A stretch of 64,000 bases of DNA from Pagrus major. Taxonomy: Eukaryota > Chordata > Actinopteri > Spariformes > Sparidae. Both the position numbers and the translations under genes were made by a program. The stretch's first letter is position 1. Every line of letters begins with the position of its first letter. Location: NCBI RefSeq assembly GCF_040436345.1, contig NC_133227.1, positions 23,992,671-24,056,670 of the forward strand, given 5' to 3'. Under the pieces are notes generated by a model, which saw nothing but the letters and a program-made list of their open reading frames with translations, ran no database searches and had not been told where the DNA came from. Positions 54,241 to 64,000 of the stretch are shown one piece after another.

Positions 54241-55640
54241 CAGAGCAGCAGGTATGTGTGTAGACTTGATTCATGTTTTCAGTGAAAGTATTTATATTCT
54301 TAAGAAAATGTACTAACACTGTAAAAGTAATCTGTTACAGTACAATCCTGCATAGAAGTAGAACACATATAAGTATAATCAGGAAAATGTACATAAAAGT
54401 ATGTAAAAGGACTGCAGCAAGATCTTCCCTGTGACTGTTGATCTGAAATCCTTAGATTATTATGACTGCAACTGAAGATTGATCTGTTAAATAATTCCTG
54501 ACCAATCGATTGTTTGTCTGGTTTGAAAAACTTTTAAAGATACTGAGAAATGTCAGGATGTGAACTCTTCAATGTTTGTTTCGTCCATAAACCTACACTC
54601 GTGGACCTGTAACCATGAAATGTTTCTGCATGAAAAATTACCATTTGTTTATCAAAATGGTTGATTCATTTCTGTCAATTGAGAAATCCCTACTTGTGTT
54701 TGCTGCGGGTTAGTTTAGTTCATAACAAAACATCATATTTTAAATGCTTTTGATATGTTTTCATGCAAAAATCCTCATTTTTAAAGTAACTACTGCTGTT
54801 AAATAACTGTAGTGAAGTACACAGTACAATATTTCCTTATGAAATGTAGTGGAGAAAAAAAAGAATGAGGCAAGAAAGAAGAGACTATTACCTCCAGTAC
54901 AGTACTTAAGTGTATTTCATTATATTCCACCACTGCTCTTCTTTTGGTGCATGTGAACTCACCATAGCTACTATTGTACACTGTTAAGCATTAAATGTGA
55001 ATCCTAAAGAAATCTTAAGTTGGAGCAAATACAATACATTTATATAATGTATGACTCAGAGTGATTAAATGCTTGAATTAATACAGGATTGATTATTAAT
55101 TACGGTTGCTCATCATTAAGAAATAACAAGTCAATATGATTAGATCAAACCTTTAATGGATCATCACACTCAGTTACTTCATTCATTAATTTAAATGCTG
55201 CTAAAATTAACTACAATCCAGGTATAGAGAAAAGGGCATTTCTGAGCAAAACTTGTATCAGCTTCTCTCAGTGGTGGAAAGTGAAATTAATTTAGTACTT
55301 ATGTACAGAGTTGAGGTACTTACATCTTACATCACTCCATTTGTCCTGCAGTTTTAGTTACGAGTAACTTTACAGTTTTTTTTGAGCTCATAAAAAGTTG
55401 ACTGTCCAACAGAATATAAACTATTTCAAATGAGCTGAACCTTAAACTATCTACAACTGCAAAGGCAACACACACATGAATGCAGCAGTAATATGAATCC
55501 AAACAACACACTCATGTATATAATAGTAAAATACTGACAGTGACAGTTGATATTTTATGTACATTTTGCTGGTTATGCATACATTTTAGTTATTATTAGG
55601 ATCTACTTTTGGTTAGATAAAGGATCTGAATACTGAATCT
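54241..55640. repeat. Mosaic of fish repeats rich in 'agtac' words
   Basis: Fragments resembling, from memory, the ends of a frequent non-autonomous element occur at 54330-54420 ('agtataatcaggaaaatgta'), 54890-54945 ('cctccagtacagtacttaag', 'ttccaccactgctc') and 55268-55320 ('cagtggtggaaagtgaaatt', 'gtacttatgtaca'). A 'gcaactgaagattgatc' fragment of the 'gattaatcg' family lies at about 54468-54580. Boundaries are uncertain. Confidence 0.45.
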
Positions 55641-55685
55641 GAATTAAACCTTTTTTTTAATGTTTTATATTTAATGTACTTAAAT

Positions 55686-55862
55686 AGGCGGCTGTGGCTC
55701 AGGGGTAGAGCCACGACAAAGTGTCCTTGGCAAAGTTACTGAACCCCAAACTGCTTCTGATGTGCTGGTCAGCACCTTGCATGGCAGCCACTGCCATCAG
55801 TGTATGAATGTATGAATTACTGTAAGTCGCTTTGGACAAAAGCGTCTGATAAATGTACTTTT
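55686..55862 (+). repeat. SINE-like repeat, copy 2 (internally shortened)
   Basis: 'ggcggctgtggctcaggggt', then 'aaagtgtccttggcaaagtt', 'actgaaccccaaactg' and the end 'gtcgctttggacaaaagcgt'. It shares its body with 13105-13336 but lacks most of the segment after the head. Confidence 0.65.
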
Positions 55863-57325
55863 ATGCCCCTATAGAGCACTTTGAATTGCCTCATGTCTGA
55901 ATGGTTAATTTAACCAATTAACCTGTCATGCCTCTCTGACAGCAGACTGTTTCCTCTCTATTATATTCTCCTATATGTATGGAGTTGTACATATGTTCCC
56001 GCTATTTCCTTTCCCCTGTAGTGATCTTTTCAGTTTGAATAAAAAACACCATAAAAGCATTACCACTACTTGAATGAAGTGTGAGTCCTGTTTTATAGGA
56101 AATGAGCAGCTTCCTTTTAGCTCTACAGTCCTGTATGAACTCTCTGAACCAGCTCCGCAACTCTGCAAACTTCTAATGATTAAACCGGAAGCAGAGCTCC
56201 AGTATTCATGACACCTAACTAAAGCACAAGTACGATGTTTGTGCAGAACTTTTCATCTCCTCACGCGGCTGCTCAACCTGTTTAAACCCAAGATTAGACC
56301 TTGGCTGGGGCGCCTCTCAGCATGAATGTTCAAATTATGAAATGGTAAAATCTGAAGCCATGTGTGCTCCATTTAATATTTATCAGCTCCTGGATGCATG
56401 TCAGTATTTATTTGTTCCTCGCCTCCTTGTATATTCATGACATGAATAATGCTGTGTATGTTAATCAGATGGCGGTCCAAGTGCAGAGTCTCAAAGCATC
56501 CTTCTGGAAAAAATCAATCATCTGCACGGGCTCCTTAGCATCAACCAACTCCGCTGCTCCCCAGACAAGATCACAGCTGAGGAGTATACCATCTCCTTTT
56601 TACATATTGCTGGACTAACCACAGGCGCTGATTAGCAGCATCCCTCCCCCCTGATAGATGCTTTGTGCCTGATTTTAATGAACTACTTTGCATTAGTGAG
56701 TCCCTCTCTCCTCCCAGTACACTTGCCTCTACTTGCTCTCTCGCAGTCTGGCAAACCAGGGCAGAGCTCCTGTGGAAAAAAAAAGAAAAAAGAAAAAGAA
56801 AGAAAAAGAATTCAGTCAACACATCTATCAGTAAGCAGCCGGCCAGGCGCACTCTCCGAGCCAAGACAGAAATATTGACAAAATGTCTGCTAGCCATCTT
56901 ATTATCTTGCCCAGGGTTGCAGTTGGCAAAATAGCACATGCTGGAGGCAGCGGCGGCGGTAGCGGTGGAGGGGTGTGTGCGCCTCCATGTGTGTGTTCTG
57001 CGGGTAGAAAGAAGCCAATGTTTGTAAAGCTTGCAACCCCGACACCCTGTTGTTGTTCTGCTGAGCTTTCAGTGCTGTGCCATCATCTGTGGTATTAGTG
57101 TTTCTGGCTGCGATTGTGAGCTTCAGGCAGATACCAAATGAGAACACATCTGATAATGAATGATTCCCTCACTACATTTCTGCTCCTGGTATGAATAGAT
57201 TGTATATTGCTGTGGCAGCATGAGCCGGACACCAGTTGCTCTGCAGGGAAAATGTCCCAAAAAAGCCACAATGTCATTGTTAAAGGATGGAGGACCAGAA
57301 ACAGGAGGAATTAACGGCCATTTCA
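55863..57325. other. Gene-free DNA; candidate conserved block near 56.4 kb
   Basis: No exon was recognised. 56330-56640 looks unique, with clustered homeodomain-type words. A short purine tract is at 56776-56810, and a 'ggcggcggtagcggtgg' run at about 56951-56967. Confidence 0.4.
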
Positions 57326-57995
57326 TCTCATCTTAAAGGAACAGTTCAGTTCAGAACAGTTGACTTAAAAAGTCAAAATTCAGGCATTATCTCCTCACCC
57401 CCCACCCTCTGTGGGGCCCCACCTTCAGTTAAACACAGAGCAGAGGAGAAGACGAACTATTGCAACCGTAAATGACAGCAAAGCAAGCACAGTGCTCTCA
57501 AAGCTCCCAAAGTAAGGCTGCTATTGTAAAAAAACAAGGTTTCTTTAAAGGAACAGTTCACCCAAAAAGGAAAATTCAGTCATTAACTACATACTCATTG
57601 TGCAGATTGATAACTTCACAGCAAAACAGTGTTGCAGCTAAAGTAGCCGGGGACTTGTTTTAAACGGTTAAAGAAAAACAGAAAAAAAAATTAAATGGCT
57701 CCTTACAGCTCGTCAGCATAAGCCCAAGTCCAGAGATCCCAAATTCATTTGAATAGACGTCATTTAGACCCTTTTAAAAGCCGAAATCTCCACTGGAGCT
57801 GCTAAGCTGAAAGCCGAAATGGATGCACGAGCTCAAATCTGCATCGAGGGGTACGAGGACCAGAAGTTAATGGAAGGGCTTGGAACAGAGAAAGGGTTAC
57901 TGCTGCGCCAAAGATATGCACCCACCTGTTATCAAGTGACCAAAGCTCCAAACTGAGCAAATGTGCAATTGAAAGCTCTGAAAAAAGGTGGTAAG
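57326..57995. repeat. 'ggaacagttcaccc' repeat family, two adjacent copies
   Basis: A short copy begins at about 57335 ('aaaggaacagttcagttcag', 'gcattatctcctcacc') and a second at 57547 ('aaaggaacagttcacccaaa'). The second runs on with 'cagcaaaacagtgttgc', 'ggggacttgttttaaa', 'ttacagctcgtc' and 'agagatcccaaattcatttg'. Modules match 4087-4350 and 48040-48360. Confidence 0.65.
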
Positions 57996-60284
57996 TTAAC
58001 ATTATTTTGTCTAATATAAATAATCTTTTAACTATTAAATGAACAAAACAATTTATAGGCTAGTCTGTGCACAGTAGCACACGGTACTCTCACTCTGTTT
58101 TATGTAACAACATGCTGAAGATCTGTCTTTTCTTCAGACCTTGCTTTTTCTGTTAATTGCCAGAATCCTGCAAAGGACATTGTTTCTTAATGATTGACCT
58201 AGTTAATTTTCTACCTTGGATATCAATTGTGCAGCTGAGCAAAGTAATGAGCGGAGAGGAAAACTATAGCTACAGCTGCTGTTTGCTTGACAAGCAAACT
58301 GCAGTCCAACAGGCTGCAAGTAGGCAGTTTAAAAAAGGTGTGCACTCGTTCCAAAACAGCTATCGTTCTGCAGATAAGCACAAACAGAGCAGGTTTTATT
58401 AAGAAGGCACAGTTTTTGACATTGTGTGCGACACTCACAAGACCTCTGCAGGCCACACAAACCTCCTGCCTCTGTACGCCTTCGATGTGGCTCTGCGAAA
58501 TACAACTGGTCACACACATTTGAGTTGGAGCCGCTCACACTGACTCAGCGTGACATAACTCAGTGAGACCGCTGACTCATGTCACAGTAACTAAAGAGTG
58601 GAGAAAAAATCTATTCCGCTCTCGAGGTGGCCGACACATTCAGGGATAATGGATAATGTGCAGTATGTCTGTTGTGTCATACATGACATTATTCATTATC
58701 ATTATTCCCACAACGGCTCGATTGAGAGAAATATTCAAGGCTGTTCAAACAAATGATCATACAAGGTGTTTTTTTGCTTCCTAGTAAGAAGTTTTAGCTA
58801 CATATTTCTTGGTGCAAGGTGCTCTCACTTTGGCATCAGAGCCTCCTCCTTGACCAAACTGGAACATTTGGAAAATGTTACTCTGACTACGTCTTTGTGT
58901 TTCCATCTCTCGGTGACCCTGGGTTAGCAGGAAGTGCAGCTAGAGATGCCCTTCACATCAAAAGAAACTTTCTCAGACACAACTGAAAGGGCAGCTTCTC
59001 ATTCACAGCTTCTAGTTCCCCTTTCTTTCCCTTTATGAAATCTTTACTCATTACTTTCACCAAAACCAAACAGAGAGAAGATGGAGCTGGGAGAGGTCGA
59101 ATCAACATCCAAACAATGAAAGGGTGAGGTGCACAAGGGTCCGAGTGACTGAAAGAGTCTTTTGTTGAGCACTTACAATTAATGTTTTACTGACAAATTC
59201 TTTAAAAAGCTGCAAACAAACCGGCTTAATTAAAAAGGTGGCAGCTGAGTTCAAGGGCTGTTTACTGGCTGGATGGATAAAAATGTGTGTTGAAGAATGA
59301 GATGCAAATTGAATGCACAAACAGTGTTTGGGGGGATGAACTATCGAAATAAAAAGCAATTAAAACATTTTTTTAATGATACCAATATTGATAGAAAAAT
59401 GCAAAGAGACCGATTGTCAAAGAGATCCAGACAGATAATACAAAGATTTAAAAAGTTGAGTTTTTTAAATAGAAAGTTATTCTGGCGATGTGATCGCAGG
59501 TCGACGAGCAGCAAGAATTCAACAACATTCCTGGAACTGAGTACGTTTATCAAAGCTCTTTCTCCTGTTAGGGGTCACATGTATTATAATATGACAAACA
59601 CAGACAGATTAGGTTGAGCATTTGCAAAGATTTATTGAGGCATTAGCCATTCTAATGTCTAGATTGTTTGGAGTACAATAAAATCAAAGCATCCAACCTG
59701 ACCAGCAGGACCACCCAAGGGAGGAGAGGGGAGACATCCAGGATGGGAGCCATGCTAATCCAGTTTGGACTCGAGGCTGCTCCTGGCCGGTGTCCGGTTG
59801 CATGAAAATAGAATGGACAAACAGGAGCAAACGGGAAATCAGAGACTGTTGTGCCCACGTCTTCACAGAGACCCGGCAGAGACATGAATCATTCCCAGAG
59901 GATGAATTTTACTGACTTTGGCGACCCTCTGACCTCCCCTTTAGTGACGTCATCAGGTCAAACCTCAATTTATACTTTTGCTACTGCGGATGATGATCTT
60001 TTAAATCGCACAGCGTAAACATTTTAAAGGAATAGGGAACATTTGATTCAGCCTAGTTTAGCATTTACAACAGGAAGAAGGGAAACCAGCTCACCTGACT
60101 CAGTCCAAAGTTAAAAAATGTGCGTAGCAACAAAGCTAACCAATCAACAAGCTGTAACTCATTCCCCTAATCTGTTTTTTAATTTAATCTCATTAAATAC
60201 AATTTTTTCATCCACGTACGTCCTCTGTGCAGCGTCTCCAGTTCCAGTTTCTAAGACATGGCAATCCAATCACCAGAAATAAAT
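57996..60284. other. Gene-free DNA, no feature recognised
   Basis: Apparently single-copy. Opposite-strand overlapping frames at 58157-58538 are chance openings; no splice-consistent exon was seen. Confidence 0.4.
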
Positions 60285-60482
60285 CTTAGCGCTCTGGTTA
60301 GGTACGCAAAACCATTTGGTAAAGGTGAGGTTTGTCTTAAAATACCCGTTTTGGACCCCACAATCACAGATGGGGACGGTCCGACTTCCCGTGAAAATTT
60401 TTTATCGCCACAAAGCCGGCTGGAAATGTCCCCAGGTGTCCTTAAAAATATCCAGTGGTGTGACTCCAACTTTTAGCTGCTC
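60285..60482 (-). mobile_element. MITE-like family, copy 4 (fragment, opposite strand)
   Basis: On the minus strand it reads CACTGGATATTTTTAAG, then GGGGACATTTCCAGCCGG, and ends in ACCAAATGGTTTTGCGTACC followed by TAACCAGAGC, in the same order as copies 1-3. The termini are missing. Confidence 0.6.
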
Positions 60483-61960
60483 AAGGTTTTGTGTAGCTTA
60501 AAATACTTGTACAGTACATCTCATGTTTGCCCTTGTGTGGAAAAAAAACCTCCCACACATTTCTAAATCCAGTTTCTGCTCAATTTATAATTAATACCAT
60601 TCAATCAATTAATTAATAGCCTTATCGCATTTGACCTTGTCCTTTAGTAGTCTCACTCTGCTATGCTTAGATTTAATAGTTTTATTTTGATCTTGGAACG
60701 AGTCCCAGGTTTCCAGGCCATTAAACAAATCACTGTGATACCTCTCAGCGAAGACGTTTGTTGTCCTTCACAGAAAGAGACAAGAGGGCAGTTAAACCAG
60801 TTCAGGGGATTAATTAAAGCAACACAAGGGTGTGGATTTCTGAACTGAGGGAACAAAGTAAATATCAAGAGTTTAAATTAGGGATTTGAAGGAAAAGTTT
60901 GCAAAGTTTCCTGTGGCGGTGTCTGGCTTTGTAAAGTATTACTTCCACTCAAACCAGCAGCGTACCAAATCTAACTTCCGGTCGTGCTGGTGGAGCAAAA
61001 AAAGACACAATGTTCAGGTTAATTAATTTGTTCAGGTTTGTGTAACTGACACATCCAAATATTTTCTACAAGCTCTCTAAGTCTGTTTGCTGGTGATTTA
61101 ATATTTTTCACATCCCTGCATCTCTTAATTACTGCATATTTCTTACAGAGATCAATGAGTCGGTGACTGTCAGTGGGTTTCTCACCTCACAGACCATCTA
61201 ATGCTCTTTCCTGCTGCTGCCCCTGCAGGGGTGCACATTTTCAAACTGTCAACTCCTCCGTGTAACTCCTCATCTTTTGATCCGAGATGAGGCTCTAGTG
61301 ACTTTGAAGGCAGTGGCAGGTAAAACAGAGTGGAAATGAAAGCAGCGGAGAAAAAAAAAACGGAAACTACAGTTGATTTTGAAACAGCAGAGGGAGGCAG
61401 CATTAATTAGAGAGATGTGACCCGAGTGCTTCTAAGGATTCCCTTCTATTTCCTCAGGACGCCAGTCACTTCAGATGTCTTAGGCCTTTTGGGAGGCTGC
61501 CAAACACTGAGGGGATAAATGAAAAAATTTAGGGCCTGATTGAGTCCCTGAACAATGTACAAACACCTACCACACACTGCACGGTCCTGCTGAGAGCCGA
61601 GCAGTCGGCACGTCCAACAAATGCAATAAGATGAAAAGTTATTGATTCCTAATGTGAGGAAATAGTTTGTAGCAACAGCCACAGTAGTATGATACAGCAG
61701 GGAGGGAAAGGATATAAAAGCTGCCTAGAAACATTTCCACGGAAGAAAAATGGGAACAACAATAAGAACAACAACAACATCATCATCAACAGTTGAGAGT
61801 CTAAAGAAACAACCCAATCACCAGAAGAAATTTTGAAATTGTATGTTTCAGCAAACCAAGACATTTCTACAACAAGTATCATTCAGACAGGTTGAAACAG
61901 TCTGAATGTGACAGTCTGTCTGTCAAATGTAATCATAATCAAATTTCTGGTTATACTGTG
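60483..61960. other. Gene-free DNA; candidate conserved block near 60.7 kb
   Basis: No gene was recognised. 60640-60850 looks unique and is not repeat-like. Confidence 0.35.
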
Positions 61961-62345
61961 GTGTTGCTGTACCTAGCCGTCCGGCATGATGGACGCGGTC
62001 ATGCGTGCGCTACTCGTGCTGCATTCAAGTGCTCTTCAGATGGTCCCATTTCACGAGTTGGGAAGTCGTTCTTCCTTCTTCGGTGTGTTCATGTGCGTCA
62101 AATCTTAATGTGGGAGCGACATGGACACCAACAAAGAAGCTGTTTTGTATTTGAGTGACAAGGAAGAGCAAAGGAAACGATACAATGCATGACTTTGGTA
62201 AAACCCAATGTTTACTTTCGTCCGCCATATTTCAGCATCATATGGCGCCAACTCGGCAACTCGTGTTCTGACTTTCCAAGTTGTTGTTCCGACTTGAGAG
62301 GGCATCTCTGTGAATTTTCCCAGTCGGAAAAACTTTTTTTTTTTT
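61961..62345. repeat. Probable interspersed repeat with 'tcggaaaaac' end
   Basis: CpG is unusually frequent here for the region, and words such as 'gcattcaagtgctcttcaga', 'acgagttgggaagtcg' and 'cccagtcggaaaaacttt' recall a known type of fish repeat. Assignment is weak and from memory. Confidence 0.3.
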
Positions 62346-62439
62346 AGATAATTCAGACAGCACAAGAAGGAACAGTCAGATCAGGCAGCCACTCACACTA
62401 GATAGTACGCCAACATTCGCAACTAAAATGGAATCAATA

Positions 62440-62520
62440 AACATCACCTGCTAAACATTAGCATGTTAGCATAGTCACTGAGGGCATGTTAACATGATGA
62501 CATTAACATGTAGCCAGAAA
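62440..62520. repeat. 'gcatgttagcatagtcact' repeat, copy 3
   Basis: 'gctaaacattagcatgttag' and 'catgttaacatgatgacatt' match copies at 31310 and 54095. Confidence 0.5.
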
Positions 62521-63176
62521 ATGACATACTCAACCCCAGAGCTTTACACAACGTAGCGCACACCAAGCCACATAATTGGGTATGATGTACTAGTATATCA
62601 CTGTACATCACAGTCTCCACGCATAGCAGGCCTAATCATATACACATCGCCAACCTTTGCTAATTGCTAATCTCCAACGTCCTCGCTGTGCATGACCTTG
62701 AATGTATTTCTTCAGAGTTGGAAACTGAAACACAGAATATGAAACCTGTGCACACACCGAGGCTACGGTGCTAACAGCGAGCCGTAGCTGCTGCTGATGA
62801 ACAATTACCGTCTGAAACAGACATGCTGCTTTCATAGCAGTGAAGCAGTGGGCCTGGTTGTAACCTGAAGGCTGGAAAAATGAGCATACACTTGGAAAGT
62901 TGCCAGTTGTAATCTCTGCCAGAGAGGGTCTGGGAGGAGAAAGTGAATGACTGGTGTCTTTTGTGTTTGTATATAGCAGACAATACAAATAAAGCTAAAG
63001 GATGAATTGGACCTACTGTGAAATTTGATTGGGATGAATGGACCTTGATGTTCTCTCTCTCTGTCCCCAATCTCTTTTAATTTACTGGTGTTGTGGAGGA
63101 TATGGTTCTCATCATTAATCAGCAAGACAAATGAATCCCCAGCTGCCTCGGTGTGAGAGAGCGCAAGAAACCAAGT
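62521..63176. other. Gene-free DNA, no feature recognised
   Basis: Apparently single copy; reading frames on the minus strand (62632-63125) overlap each other in different frames and show no protein family. Confidence 0.35.
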
Positions 63177-63197
63177 GTGAGAGAGAGAGAGAGAGAG
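63177..63197. repeat. (GA)n microsatellite
   Basis: Ten GA units, followed by a purine-rich stretch to 63230. Confidence 0.9.
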
Positions 63198-63222
63198 GAA
63201 GAGAGGTGGAAGGAGGAAGGAA

Positions 63223-63240
63223 GGGGCGGGGTATATAAAT
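63223..63240 (+). promoter_or_regulatory. Orphan GC box plus TATA box
   Basis: GGGGCGGGG at 63223-63231 is directly followed by TATATAAA at 63232-63239. An ATG at 63279, 40 bases on, opens a 53-codon frame to the stop at 63438-63440 with no recognised homology. It could be the start of an unrecognised transcript or a chance juxtaposition beside the (GA)n tract. Confidence 0.3.
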
Positions 63241-63440
63241 CAAGTCTGCTTTGATTAATTCACCTTGGTCTGGAGGACATGGCTAATAAGATCCATTACG
63301 TTGATATTCAGGATTTTTATGTATTGTGCGAAATGCCAATAAAAAAAAACTGGCTATATCAGTCAAAATGGGTAATAACACCAGGAAAGTCTTTACATTT
63401 AGTGACACCAATTAGTAACACTCACCTCAAATTACAATAA

Positions 63441-64000
63441 TTTGCAAAGCGGGTAATTATATTATAGAGGTTCTGCTTTTTGAGTGCTCTTGATAAAAGC
63501 AATCAATCACATAATGAATAAACAAAAGATTAATTCAGGGCTGAACATTTGAACACCTGACAATACATTACATTTCTCAGGCTGGAGGCTTGGTTGGAGT
63601 CAGAGCAGGCATACATTTTAAAGCAGCAACTGTCACACATTGTCATACAGTATGATACTAGTATAATTTGTCACTCACGCCACATAATTCAATATATTTT
63701 GTCACCCTGTCCCTTTAAATACAGTATGTTCTGTGTGAGGGAGCTGCCACTGATAAGACATTATTGCGCACTTCCTGATCTGGCCACAAGAAGGCACTGT
63801 GGCACCTGTTTCAGAGCTCATCTGCAGCATCTCAGAGGGAGAGGCTCTTTAGATTTGAGGTCTAAGAAGGGTTGCAACATTTAAACAAAATTTGCATTTC
63901 TAAAAGATGTGTACAAAACAAGCAGTCCAGTGCTGTACACCATTTTTAAAATGCTTTCCTTCTCTTCGCTTCCAAGGAAGATGGACAGAGTTCATTTCAC
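63441..64000. other. Right edge, no feature recognised
   Basis: AT-rich DNA without recognised coding sequence or repeats. Confidence 0.4.

Noticed and set aside
56571..56939. 122-residue minus-strand frame
   Set aside because: Includes a poly-Phe/Leu run from an A-rich purine tract; the overlapping plus-strand frames are equally long, so chance is likely.
41000..64000. miR-100 / let-7 / miR-125b cluster expected in the wider human neighbourhood
   Set aside because: The mature microRNA words were looked for on both strands by eye and not found.

Overview
The window is vertebrate, almost certainly teleost fish, nuclear DNA. Genes are split into exons with GT-AG introns, the base composition is AT-rich, microsatellites are common, and many stretches resemble interspersed repeats typical of ray-finned (probably percomorph) fishes. 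No bacterial, viral or plasmid gene organisation is present. Four protein-coding genes could be reconstructed exon by exon, with reading phase preserved across every junction.

From left to right: (1) the first eight coding exons of tecta (alpha-tectorin, minus strand, 701-4882; the gene continues off the left edge); (2) a 12.7 kb spacer of apparently single-copy DNA, repeats and the likely 3'UTR of the next gene; (3) tbcel (tubulin cofactor E-like, minus strand, coding 17609-25183), with a likely untranslated first exon and a CpG-rich, TATA-less promoter near 30.05-30.18 kb; (4) plekhb1-like (evectin-1, plus strand, 32439-36027), head-to-head with tbcel; (5) sc5d (lathosterol oxidase, minus strand, coding 38192-40039), tail-to-tail with plekhb1, with its untranslated exon and promoter at 40.80-40.98 kb; (6) about 23 kb (41-64 kb) with no recognisable gene, made of repeats separated by apparently unique DNA.

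The genes do not form one pathway. Alpha-tectorin is an inner-ear tectorial/otolithic membrane glycoprotein, TBCEL acts on tubulin, PLEKHB1 is a membrane-associated PH-domain protein prominent in photoreceptors, and SC5D is an ER sterol desaturase. The TBCEL-TECTA pair in the same orientation and nearby SC5D match the human 11q23.3 neighbourhood as I remember it. The position of sc5d and the presence of plekhb1 beside tbcel look like a lineage-specific rearrangement.

The most notable non-gene signals are: a non-consensus GC-AG intron in tecta; three CRX/OTX-type TAATCC sites plus a TATA box upstream of plekhb1; an ETS-CRE composite at the tbcel promoter; three CCAAT boxes at sc5d; a 31-bp perfect inverted repeat at 30.6 kb; a 270-bp foldback element at 49.8 kb; and a four-copy transposon-like family with terminal inverted repeats and internal 57-bp tandem units. 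I found no convincing previously undescribed biological system. Repeat identities rest on memory and on comparison among copies inside the window.
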